Assembly: GCA_016735415.1 (NCBI GenBank)
Contig: JAERRP010000441.1
Span: 1 to 5,411, forward strand
From: Desulfobacterales bacterium
GTDB taxonomy: Bacteria; Desulfobacterota; Desulfobacteria; Desulfobacterales; UBA5852
DNA: 5,411 nucleotides
Direction of reading: 5' to 3'
The position numbers and the translations under genes were made by a program. The notes beneath the pieces were generated by a model. It saw only the letters and a program-made list of their open reading frames with translations, was not told the origin of the DNA and searched no databases. How positions within the stretch are numbered: the first letter of the stretch is position 1; each line of letters begins with the position of its first letter. Positions 1 to 5,411 of the stretch are shown here, piece by piece.

Positions 1-96
1 AGTTAAACATTCGCAAGTTGTCAGCCAAAAAACCCCTGAGACCGATGTTATGGTAATAAGTTAGTTCTAAGCAACCTGGATCTATCCCTGATCATA
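1..96. other. Left edge: no recognisable gene, possibly the tail of an upstream gene
   Basis: All three forward frames are closed here. The stops are TAA at 4-6 and TGA at 37-39 in the kinase frame, TAG at 62-64 in frame 2 and TAA at 54-56 in frame 3. Frame 2 or frame 3 could be the last 17-20 codons of an upstream gene, but neither tail resembles a family I know. No frame shows a hydrophobic stretch that could supply the missing first membrane helix of the following kinase. There is no convincing Shine-Dalgarno sequence or terminator. Confidence 0.4.
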
Positions 97-1248
97 TTGT
101 ATGGCGTCATATCGACCCTGTTTGTTTTGAGTCTGGTTTACTCGGTCTTCCAGTCGCGGATCGCCCGCCAAGATCTTTTCTCCTATACTCAAATTGCATT
201 TGACAGTGTGGCGGCCACCTTAATTATTCTGGTGACCGGTCGTTTCGAAAGCGTATTTTCATTTCTCTACCTGGTCATCATCATATACACCAGTATCATT
301 CTTTATCGACGCGGCAGCCTGATCATCGCCACGCTCTGCAGTTTCGAATACATCCTGCTGGTGGTTTTGGAGTACCAGGAGTGGTTTCAGATCCTCAATT
401 CGGTCAACACGTTAACGGCCGTCGATTACAACTGGCATTTTGTGGCTTACCGTGTGGTCATTACGATAACCGCCTGTTTTGCCGTGGCGCTCTTGAGCAG
501 TCATCTCGCCGAACAGGCCCTGCGCACCCGCAAAGAACTCAAGGTCATGGGCGATAGGGTCCGCCGGGTGGAAAAAATGGCGGCGGTCGGGGAGATGGGC
601 GCCGGTCTGGCCCATGAAATCAAAAACCCACTGGCATCCATCACCGGATCAATTCAACTGCTCAGGGAGGAAATATCCTTTGAGTCCGGGCATGACAAAT
701 TAATGCAGATTGTTCTGCGGGAAGCGGATCGTTTAAGCGCCCTGGTAGGAAATTTTCTTCTCTTCGCGCGGCCCCCCTCGGGAAAAAGTGAACCGATCGA
801 ACTGGACAGCGCCATACCGGAGACGATTCGCCTGATCGCGCAGGACAAGCGCTGCCGGAACACCGTGACCATTCAACAGAGTGGTCGAACCGGGCTGTGG
901 GTTGTCATGGACCCCGATCATTTCCGCCAGGTCATCTGGAACCTGCTGTTGAATGCCGTGGAGGCCATCAACGGAGAAGGGCAGGTCGGCGTGTACATCG
1001 ACAGATCTAAAAACGGACATGTGACGATTCAGATTTCGGACAATGGCTGTGGTATTTCGGAGGAGCACATGCAAAGCATCTTCGACCCCTTTTATACCAG
1101 CAAGCCCCATGGGACCGGATTGGGCCTTTCGATTGTCCACAGCATTCTGGAATCCTATGACGGCTGGCTTGAAGTGGATAGCCAACCGGGACAGGGAACC
1201 CGTTTTACAATGAAAATCAAACAGATCCAGGCCCCGGCCGTTACTTGA
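97..1248 (+). CDS. PilS/NtrB-like membrane sensor histidine kinase (start uncertain)
   Basis: Membrane-bound histidine kinase of a two-component system. It should autophosphorylate a histidine and pass the phosphate to a response regulator, in relatives usually an NtrC-class sigma-54 activator; no regulator lies in this window. Numbering from TTG 97, about five hydrophobic segments cover residues 1-18, 31-47, 51-70, 74-92 and 117-135. A charged signalling helix (about 137-160) leads straight into the DHp domain, with H-box HEIKNPLA (H173). The catalytic domain shows the N-box NLLLNAVEA (282-290), G1 DNGCGI (315-320), F-box FDPFYT (329-334) and G2 GTGLGLSIV (339-347), so all catalytic boxes look intact. 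No PAS domain separates membrane and kinase parts. The first in-frame ATG is codon 151 (547), after the membrane region, so the start must be TTG 97, CTG 88, CTG 76 or something unseen; none has a clear ribosome site. Remembered relatives carry one more N-terminal helix. The kinase class is certain; the PilS-like label and the start are less so. Confidence 0.9.
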   Translation: MYGVISTLFVLSLVYSVFQSRIARQDLFSYTQIAFDSVAATLIILVTGRFESVFSFLYLVIIIYTSIILYRRGSLIIATLCSFEYILLVVLEYQEWFQILNSVNTLTAVDYNWHFVAYRVVITITACFAVALLSSHLAEQALRTRKELKVMGDRVRRVEKMAAVGEMGAGLAHEIKNPLASITGSIQLLREEISFESGHDKLMQIVLREADRLSALVGNFLLFARPPSGKSEPIELDSAIPETIRLIAQDKRCRNTVTIQQSGRTGLWVVMDPDHFRQVIWNLLLNAVEAINGEGQVGVYIDRSKNGHVTIQISDNGCGISEEHMQSIFDPFYTSKPHGTGLGLSIVHSILESYDGWLEVDSQPGQGTRFTMKIKQIQAPAVT

Positions 1249-1273
1249 CAGCCGCGACATAATCGTTTAGTTT
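1245..1273 (+). promoter_or_regulatory. Candidate sigma-70 promoter overlapping the kinase stop codon
   Basis: A perfect -35 hexamer TTGACA lies at 1245-1250 and includes the kinase stop codon. Seventeen bases downstream is TAGTTT (1268-1273), a weak -10 that keeps the TA...T core. Initiation would fall near 1280, immediately before the hairpin at 1285. If active, it would make a short leader that meets the terminator at once, so lysS expression would depend on readthrough. Chance occurrence of the hexamer is quite possible. An alternative lysS promoter would have to lie in 1334-1419, where I see only weak matches (TTGGCT 1365-1370 with GATACT 1386-1391, spacing 15). Confidence 0.3.
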
Positions 1274-1284
1274 AGCAATTTGCG

Positions 1285-1333
1285 CCCATTCTTTAGACCT
1301 GTTCTAACCTACTGAAAGAATGGGGTTTTTTTT
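1285..1333 (+). terminator. Intrinsic terminator after the kinase gene
   Basis: The left arm CCCATTCTTT (1285-1294) and right arm AAAGAATGGG (1315-1324) are perfect reverse complements. They form a 10-bp stem with a 20-nt loop, followed after one G by eight Ts (1326-1333). There is no T-run on the opposite side, so it works on the + strand only. It sits 36 nt after the kinase stop and ends five bases before an ATG that is in frame with lysS. It most simply ends the kinase transcript; it could also act as an attenuator if the promoter candidate at 1245 is real. Confidence 0.88.
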
Positions 1334-1419
1334 AACCTATGAAATCAGCGTACAGATACGACCGTTGGCTGCGGCCATCGTATCCGATACTGACAACCAA
1401 CACCCGACCGGATAAACGC

Positions 1420-2907
1420 ATGAACGATTCGAAAGCAAACCAACTAAGTCATACCCGCAATACCAAAATCGACGAACTTAAAGCCGCCGGTGTTCATTTA
1501 TACCCCAACGGTTTCCGTGTCACCCATACGGTTGCCGATATCCAGGCGGCTTTACCCGAGACGGATGCCACGGAAGAACGCGCCCCGGCGGAAATCGCTG
1601 CGGCCGGGCGCATCATGGCCCTCAATCGTTTTGGCAAAGCGACCTTTCTGCGCTTCCGCGACCGGACCGGTCAGTTGCAGGCCTATGTCCGCAAGGATCA
1701 AGTCGGCGCCGAGGCTTATGAGATCTTTAGGAAATTCGATATCGGCGACTTTATCGGTATCCGGGGCACCATGTTTCAAACACGAACCGGGGAGTGGACG
1801 CTTTTGGCCGAGCACATCCAGCTGCTGGCCAAGGCGCATCGACCGCTGCCGGAAAAATTTCACGGTCTCAAAGACCCTGAAAAACGTTATCGACAGCGCT
1901 ATGTCGACCTGATCATGAACCCGGAAGTGCGCGAGATTTTCATCCGCCGCAGCCGAATCGTCCAAAGTATTCGACGTTTTATGCTCGCGCGTGACTATCT
2001 GGAGGTCGAAACACCGATGATGCAGCCGATCGCGGGCGGCGCCGAAGCCGAGCCCTTTGTCACGCATCATAACGCCCTGGACATGGACCTCTACCTGCGC
2101 ATAGCGCCCGAGCTTTATCTGAAGCGTTTGGTGGTCGGCGGCTTTGAGCGGGTTTTCGAGATCAACCGCAATTTCCGCAACGAAGGTGTGTCGACCCAGC
2201 ACAATCCCGAGTTCACGATGCTCGAATTCTACCAGGCTTATGCCGACCATGAAGATCTTATGGTTTTTACCGAGGCCATGTTTGCGCGGGTGACCGAGGA
2301 GGTCTGCGGCCAAACAACCATCGGTTACCAGGGGCGTACGATTGAAATGGCGGGCCCGTGGGCGCGTTTGACCTTGGTCGAAGCGCTTGAACAATTGGGC
2401 GATTTGCCGCCGGCGCTTCTCACCGACCGGGAAGGCCTGCTGGAATTTGCCGCCCGCCAGGGTGTAAAAATAACCAAGGACGGGCGTCGGGGTAAAATTA
2501 TTACCAAGCTCTTCGATGTTCTGGTGGAGCCGCAGCTCATCCAGCCCACTTTCATTACCGGCTATCCGGTGGAAGTTTCGCCGCTGTCCCGCCGCAGCGA
2601 CAGCGATCCGGACGTCACCGAGCGCTTCGAGTTGTTTATCGCGGGGCGTGAAATTGCCAACGGATTCTCCGAGCTGAACGATCCTGAAGATCAGCGGGGG
2701 CGTTTTCTGCAGCAGGTGGCCGATCGTGAAGCCGGCGATACGGAAGCCCACTGCATGGATGAGGATTATATTGAAGCGCTTGAATACGGTATGCCACCCA
2801 CGGCGGGCGAAGGTGTGGGGATTGATCGTCTGGCCATGCTGCTGACCGATTCGGCCTCGATTCGCGAGGTCATTTTTTTCCCCCACATGAAACCGGTGGC
2901 CCGATGA
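1420..2907 (+). CDS. lysS: Lysyl-tRNA synthetase, class II
   Basis: Charges tRNA-Lys with lysine using ATP in the cytoplasm. Numbering from the ATG at 1420 gives 495 residues, close to the roughly 500 of E. coli LysRS. An anticodon-binding OB fold occupies about residues 61-136. The class II catalytic core follows: motif 1 near 176-203 ([19 protein letters not shown]), motif 2 at about 247-271 (INRNFRNEG, then [11 protein letters not shown]), and motif 3 at 457-473 ([17 protein letters not shown]), including the motif 3 arginine. The [14 protein letters not shown] block is also typical. An in-frame ATG at 1339 would add 27 residues, but it lies directly after the terminator T-run, lacks a ribosome site, and its tail is unlike LysRS N-termini. 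The ATG at 1420 matches the family and has a weak GGA at 1410-1412. It is probably the first gene of a lysS-lolC/E-lolD operon, with 32 nt to the next gene. Confidence 0.96.
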   Translation: MNDSKANQLSHTRNTKIDELKAAGVHLYPNGFRVTHTVADIQAALPETDATEERAPAEIAAAGRIMALNRFGKATFLRFRDRTGQLQAYVRKDQVGAEAYEIFRKFDIGDFIGIRGTMFQTRTGEWTLLAEHIQLLAKAHRPLPEKFHGLKDPEKRYRQRYVDLIMNPEVREIFIRRSRIVQSIRRFMLARDYLEVETPMMQPIAGGAEAEPFVTHHNALDMDLYLRIAPELYLKRLVVGGFERVFEINRNFRNEGVSTQHNPEFTMLEFYQAYADHEDLMVFTEAMFARVTEEVCGQTTIGYQGRTIEMAGPWARLTLVEALEQLGDLPPALLTDREGLLEFAARQGVKITKDGRRGKIITKLFDVLVEPQLIQPTFITGYPVEVSPLSRRSDSDPDVTERFELFIAGREIANGFSELNDPEDQRGRFLQQVADREAGDTEAHCMDEDYIEALEYGMPPTAGEGVGIDRLAMLLTDSASIREVIFFPHMKPVAR

Positions 2908-2922
2908 TCCCGGTGAATCAAA

Positions 2923-2929
2923 GGCAGGA
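2923..2929 (+). promoter_or_regulatory. Ribosome binding site for lolC/E
   Basis: The purine-rich GGCAGGA lies 10 nt before the ATG at 2940 and supports that start. The start sits in TGAATG, where the TGA at 2937-2939 is not the stop of lysS. Confidence 0.55.
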
Positions 2930-2939
2930 TTTCGGCTGA

Positions 2940-4175
2940 ATGCGCTTTGAGCTATTCATAGGCGGGCGTTACCTGAAGGCCCGGCGCAAACAGGCCTTCA
3001 TTTCGTTGATCACGATCCTTTCCACAGCCGGGGTTGCCGTTGGCGTTATGGCCCTGATTGTGGTGATTGCCGTCATGACCGGGGCCCAATCGGAGTTTCG
3101 CTCGCGTATTTTAGGGGTCCAGTCGCATGTCGTCCTGATGCGCTACGGCGGTGAATTTTCAGAATACCCGGAAGTAATCCGCCGGATCCGTCAGGACGGC
3201 GATGTCGTTGCGGCCCGTCCTTTTATCCTCACCCAAGTTATGCTACGTTCCCCCACCGGTCTTTCCGGCGCCGTACTGAAAGGGGTCGATCCGCCCACCG
3301 AACTTGAGAATGGGATTCAAGGCATTGGTGAAGCGCTGCAAACCCTCTATTCGGCTGAATCGCCTGCGCTTGCCGCCAGCGGCATCGCGCCCGTGGTTCT
3401 GGGAAAGGAATTGGGCCGCAAACTTGGGGTTGCCCGGGGTGACACACTCTATGTCATATCCTTTCGCGGTGTCGTGTCTCCGATGGGCCATGTCCCTTCC
3501 ATGAAACGGTTTGAAGTGGCCGGATTCTTTGAATCGGGCATGTACCAGTTCGACGAGGCCTATGCCTTTGTCCGTCTCAAGGATGCGCAGCGGATCCTGA
3601 AGCTGGGCGACACGGTCAGCGGTATCGAAATACGGGTCGACGATATCTACCGGGCGGATCAGGTTGCCGAACGCATCAGTGCCCGTCTCGGATTTCCCTA
3701 CCGCACCCAGGACTGGATGCAGATGAATGCCAATCTGTTTTTTGCGCTCAAACTCGAAAAGACGGCCATGTTTGTAATTCTCACCCTTATCGTTCTCGTG
3801 GCCGCCTTTAACATCGCCAGTACCCTCATCATGATGGTGATGGAAAAAACAAAAGATATTGCGATTTTAAAGGCGATGGGCGCCACCAATTCACACATCA
3901 TGCGAATTTTTGTGATCAAAGGCATGGTGATCGGCTTTTCCGGAACCATCATAGGGGTTGGCCTCGGGACGCTGTTATGCATCATTCTGAAGCGCTACCC
4001 GATCATCAAACTGCCGGGTGATATTTATTATTTTACCTCCCTGCCGGTTCAATTGCAGGCCATGGATGTTTTCAGTATCGCCCTGTCGGCGATCGGGATC
4101 TGTTTTCTGGCCACCCTCTATCCGGCCAGACAGGCGGCCCGACTAAATCCCGTGGATGCGATTCGATACGGTTAG
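2940..4175 (+). CDS. lolC: Lipoprotein-releasing ABC transporter permease, LolC/LolE family
   Basis: Inner-membrane subunit of the Lol ABC transporter, which extracts mature outer-membrane lipoproteins from the inner membrane and passes them to periplasmic LolA. The 411 residues have the LolC/E plan: an N-terminal amphipathic start ([12 protein letters not shown]), TM1 at about 21-46, a large periplasmic domain (about 47-270), then TM2 at 276-300, TM3 at 322-350 and TM4 at 377-396. The [12 protein letters not shown] stretch (309-320) is the FtsX-type coupling loop contacting the ATPase, and the end [13 protein letters not shown] [20 protein letters not shown] is typical. Residues 179-191 ([13 protein letters not shown]) match the Hook hairpin that in E. 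coli LolC recruits LolA. Only one such permease is visible before lolD, whereas E. coli has both LolC and LolE, so this may be a homodimeric LolF-like protein that does both jobs. Symbol lolC is used for the Hook match; lolE or lolF are alternatives. Confidence 0.92.
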   Translation: MRFELFIGGRYLKARRKQAFISLITILSTAGVAVGVMALIVVIAVMTGAQSEFRSRILGVQSHVVLMRYGGEFSEYPEVIRRIRQDGDVVAARPFILTQVMLRSPTGLSGAVLKGVDPPTELENGIQGIGEALQTLYSAESPALAASGIAPVVLGKELGRKLGVARGDTLYVISFRGVVSPMGHVPSMKRFEVAGFFESGMYQFDEAYAFVRLKDAQRILKLGDTVSGIEIRVDDIYRADQVAERISARLGFPYRTQDWMQMNANLFFALKLEKTAMFVILTLIVLVAAFNIASTLIMMVMEKTKDIAILKAMGATNSHIMRIFVIKGMVIGFSGTIIGVGLGTLLCIILKRYPIIKLPGDIYYFTSLPVQLQAMDVFSIALSAIGICFLATLYPARQAARLNPVDAIRYG

Positions 4176-4178
4176 GCT

Positions 4179-4217
4179 GCTGCCGGATACCGCCGACGGT
4201 TTCCGGCGGTCATTTTT
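4179..4217 (+). promoter_or_regulatory. Hairpin plus T-run between lolC/E and lolD (attenuator or processing site)
   Basis: Three bases after the permease stop, GCCGGA (4182-4187) pairs with TCCGGC (4202-4207). After one T-T mismatch, ACCG (4189-4192) pairs with CGGT (4197-4200) around a CCGA tetraloop. C4180-G4209 and flanking G-T pairs extend the base. A competing fold pairs ACCGCCG (4189-4195) with CGGCGGT (4204-4210). Five Ts follow at 4213-4217, then the GGGGGA ribosome site of lolD. It resembles a weak intrinsic terminator, an attenuator, or an RNA-processing hairpin inside the operon. Confidence 0.55.
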
Positions 4218-4223
4218 GGGGGA
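4218..4223 (+). promoter_or_regulatory. Ribosome binding site candidate for lolD
   Basis: GGGGGA lies 13 nt before the ATG at 4237, which is long, and 7 nt before an in-frame TTG at 4231, which is ideal. A second GGA at 4228-4230 is 6 nt before the ATG. The start is therefore either 4231 (TTG) or 4237 (ATG), a difference of two residues. Confidence 0.45.
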
Positions 4224-4236
4224 CAATGGATTGGGC

Positions 4237-4926
4237 ATGGACGCCGCAACCCTTATACGGGTCAGCAATCTTCACAAGAGCTTTCAAAGCAGCGCCTTCC
4301 TGACGATCGATATCCTGCGGGGTATCGAGTTCGATTTGAGGGCCGCTGAAACGCTGGCGATCGTCGGTGCCTCGGGCATCGGTAAATCGACTTTGCTTCA
4401 CATCCTGGGGACACTTGATCGCCCGGACGATGGCAAGATCATGTTCAGGGGCGTGGATGTGTTTGCGATGAATGCCGACCGTCTGGCAGGTTTTCGGAAC
4501 CGCACCATCGGATTCGTCTTTCAGTTCCACCACCTTCTGCCCGAATTTACGACACTCGAGAACGTGATGATGCCAGCCCTTATCAACGGGCATCCGCGGG
4601 ACGTTGCCCGTCGGCGTGCCCGCGATATCCTGACACGCGTTGGCCTGGCCCAGCGCCTGGCCCATCGGGTCACGCAGCTTTCCGGTGGGGAGCAGCAGCG
4701 GGTGGCTTTGGCGCGCGCCCTCGTTCAGAAGCCGTCAGTTCTGCTGGCGGATGAACCCACAGGCAATCTGGACAAAAAGAACGGCGACTTGATCCATCAG
4801 CTGTTAATGGATTTAAATCGCGAGCTGAACATGACGCTGGTGGTGGTGACTCACAATCCTGATCTGGCGGATCTCATGGATCGGAGGGTGACAATCGCCG
4901 AGGGCCGACTGGCCGAGCTGGCATAA
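4237..4926 (+). CDS. lolD: Lipoprotein-releasing ABC transporter ATP-binding protein LolD
   Basis: Cytoplasmic ATPase that powers lipoprotein extraction by the LolC/E permease encoded just upstream. From the ATG at 4237 it has 229 residues, against 233 in E. coli LolD. The motifs are complete: Walker [10 protein letters not shown] (44-52), Q-loop with Q96, signature LSGGEQQ (148-154), Walker B VLLADEP with catalytic E173, D-loop GNLD (176-179) and switch H206 in VTHN. The block after the Q-loop, [16 protein letters not shown] (95-110), corresponds to the LolD-specific segment that contacts the LolC/E coupling loops; it separates LolD from MacB- and FtsE-type ATPases. A longer start at 4156 would overlap the permease by 20 nt, run through the hairpin and add 27 unconserved residues, so it is not preferred; a TTG at 4231 is possible. 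The stop overlaps the ribosome site of the next gene, which suggests translational coupling. Confidence 0.95.
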   Translation: MDAATLIRVSNLHKSFQSSAFLTIDILRGIEFDLRAAETLAIVGASGIGKSTLLHILGTLDRPDDGKIMFRGVDVFAMNADRLAGFRNRTIGFVFQFHHLLPEFTTLENVMMPALINGHPRDVARRRARDILTRVGLAQRLAHRVTQLSGGEQQRVALARALVQKPSVLLADEPTGNLDKKNGDLIHQLLMDLNRELNMTLVVVTHNPDLADLMDRRVTIAEGRLAELA

Positions 4927-4930
4927 GGAG
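4925..4930 (+). promoter_or_regulatory. Strong ribosome binding site overlapping the lolD stop
   Basis: AAGGAG shares its first two bases with the TAA stop of lolD and stands 5 nt before the ATG at 4936. It fixes the start of the downstream secreted protein and suggests translational coupling with lolD. Confidence 0.8.
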
Positions 4931-4935
4931 TTGAT

Positions 4936-5411
4936 ATGGTTCGAGGCGCCCGCTGGATAAGCCTCATCGCCCTGGTTTTGAGCATATCCTGGCCCTGTTG
5001 GGCCAAGGACAATGTGCGCGTCATGGTGTTGCCTTTTGAAATCAATGCCAAAGAGGATCTGGCCTATCTGGAAAAAGAAATTCCCAAAATTATCAGCCGG
5101 AATCTCGTTGCCGAAGGTGCCATCATGGTTGAATCCCCGGTGGCGGTGGTCCTGAAGGACCTTGAGGCGATTCACACGATGGGGGTTGATAATGCCGCGG
5201 ATTATGTGATTTGGGGCAGCTTCACGTTGATTGGCCAGCAATTCAGCCTGGACGTTCGCCTCCTGGAACCGTTCGGTGAAGCGGATATCAAGTCGCTCGG
5301 GGTTCAGGGACAGGGCCTGGCCACGCTATCGGCCAAAATCGGAGACTTGTCCCAAGCCTGTCAACACATGATGACAACTGGAGGCAAGAGTTCTTACGCT
5401 CTTACCCATCA
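4936..5411 (+). CDS. Secreted TolB-N/FlgO-like protein of unknown function (3' end cut by window)
   Basis: The first 158 codons are present and the frame is open at the right edge. The N-terminus is a clear Sec signal peptide: basic start MVRGAR, hydrophobic core (about 8-20), probable signal peptidase I cut after A23 (CWA|KD). C21 has no lipobox around it (SWPC), so a lipoprotein is unlikely. The mature part begins with VRVMVLPFE (27-35), continues through a helix with paired charges, then ADYVIWGSFTLIG (88-100) and a beta-like FSLDVRLLEPFGEAD (103-117). This order, an LPF strand, then a GADYVV.G-like strand, then a substrate-describing strand, recalls the TolB N-terminal and FlgO/CsgG-like folds. 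I infer a periplasmic or outer-membrane-associated protein. In related genomes I recall a protein of this type, with FG-GAP/VCBS repeats in its C-terminal part, lying between lolD and bamA; that part is not visible here. No function can be assigned from sequence alone. Confidence 0.85.
   Translation, partial: MVRGARWISLIALVLSISWPCWAKDNVRVMVLPFEINAKEDLAYLEKEIPKIISRNLVAEGAIMVESPVAVVLKDLEAIHTMGVDNAADYVIWGSFTLIGQQFSLDVRLLEPFGEADIKSLGVQGQGLATLSAKIGDLSQACQHMMTTGGKSSYALTH

Noticed and set aside
18..56. TTGTCA with downstream AT-rich bases as a kinase promoter
   Set aside because: No -10-like hexamer lies 16-18 nt downstream of TTGTCA (18-23), and the AT-rich TATGGTAAT is too far away.
733..1260. 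175-codon open frame antisense to the kinase
   Set aside because: It lies opposite intact kinase boxes, has no ribosome site or family resemblance, and is a codon-bias shadow.
1249..1419. Lysine riboswitch or T-box upstream of lysS
   Set aside because: The 171-nt gap is filled by the terminator and shows none of the multi-helix conserved core, AG-box or T-box sequence. The hairpin is explained as an intrinsic terminator.
1552..2886. 444-codon open frame antisense to lysS
   Set aside because: It mirrors the lysS coding strand along its whole length. Its translation has no recognisable motif and lysS is unmistakable. Such long shadows are common opposite GC-biased genes.
4156..4236. Longer lolD start overlapping the permease gene
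   Set aside because: It adds 27 residues absent from LolD proteins, crosses the intergenic hairpin and has no ribosome site. The 4231 or 4237 start fits family length.
4366..4392. Isoleucine inside the LolD Walker A (GASGIGKS)
   Set aside because: The position is variable in GxxGxGKS and hydrophobic residues occur there in other LolD-like proteins. The Lys, Gly and Ser residues that matter are present.
4981..4998. Lipobox at Cys21 of the downstream secreted protein
   Set aside because: The residues before the cysteine are SWP, not the small or hydrophobic L-[AS]-[GA] pattern, and a good signal peptidase I site follows at A23.

Overview
The window reads as chromosomal DNA of a Gram-negative, diderm bacterium. 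It is most likely a member of the former Deltaproteobacteria, with Desulfobacterales-type Desulfobacterota as my best guess. The reasons are the gene order lysS - lolC/E - lolD - a secreted protein that in such genomes precedes bamA, and the close family resemblance of the PilS-like kinase. The assignment rests on remembered family patterns, not on a search. Every gene found is on the + strand, and coding density is high.

Layout. Bases 1-96 hold no gene I can recognise, perhaps only the tail of an upstream gene. Bases 97-1248 encode a membrane-bound, PAS-less sensor histidine kinase of the PilS/NtrB-like type. Its N-terminus is unclear: there is no in-frame ATG before codon 151, and there appears to be one membrane helix fewer than in relatives. 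A textbook intrinsic terminator lies at 1285-1333. A perfect TTGACA hexamer overlaps the kinase stop codon just upstream of that terminator. Next comes lysS (class II lysyl-tRNA synthetase, probable start 1420), then after 32 nt lolC/E (inner-membrane lipoprotein-release permease), and after 61 nt lolD (its ATPase). The lolC-lolD gap carries a strong hairpin followed by five Ts. After only 9 nt and behind a strong AAGGAG site, a secreted protein of unknown function starts at 4936. It has a TolB-N/FlgO-like look and runs off the right edge.

How the genes fit together. LolC/E and LolD form the ABC machine that extracts mature lipoproteins from the inner membrane and hands them to LolA. A single LolC/E-type permease is visible and it carries a LolC-like Hook hairpin, so a homodimeric LolF-like complex is possible. 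The secreted protein downstream is probably translated in the same operon and may link lipoprotein transport to outer-membrane assembly. LysS appears to be the housekeeping first gene of this unit. The kinase is separated from it by the terminator, and its response regulator is not in the window.

I found no mobile element, CRISPR array, tRNA or rRNA. The least explained items are the secreted protein, the N-terminus of the kinase, and the two hairpins that may tune expression of the lysS-lol operon.
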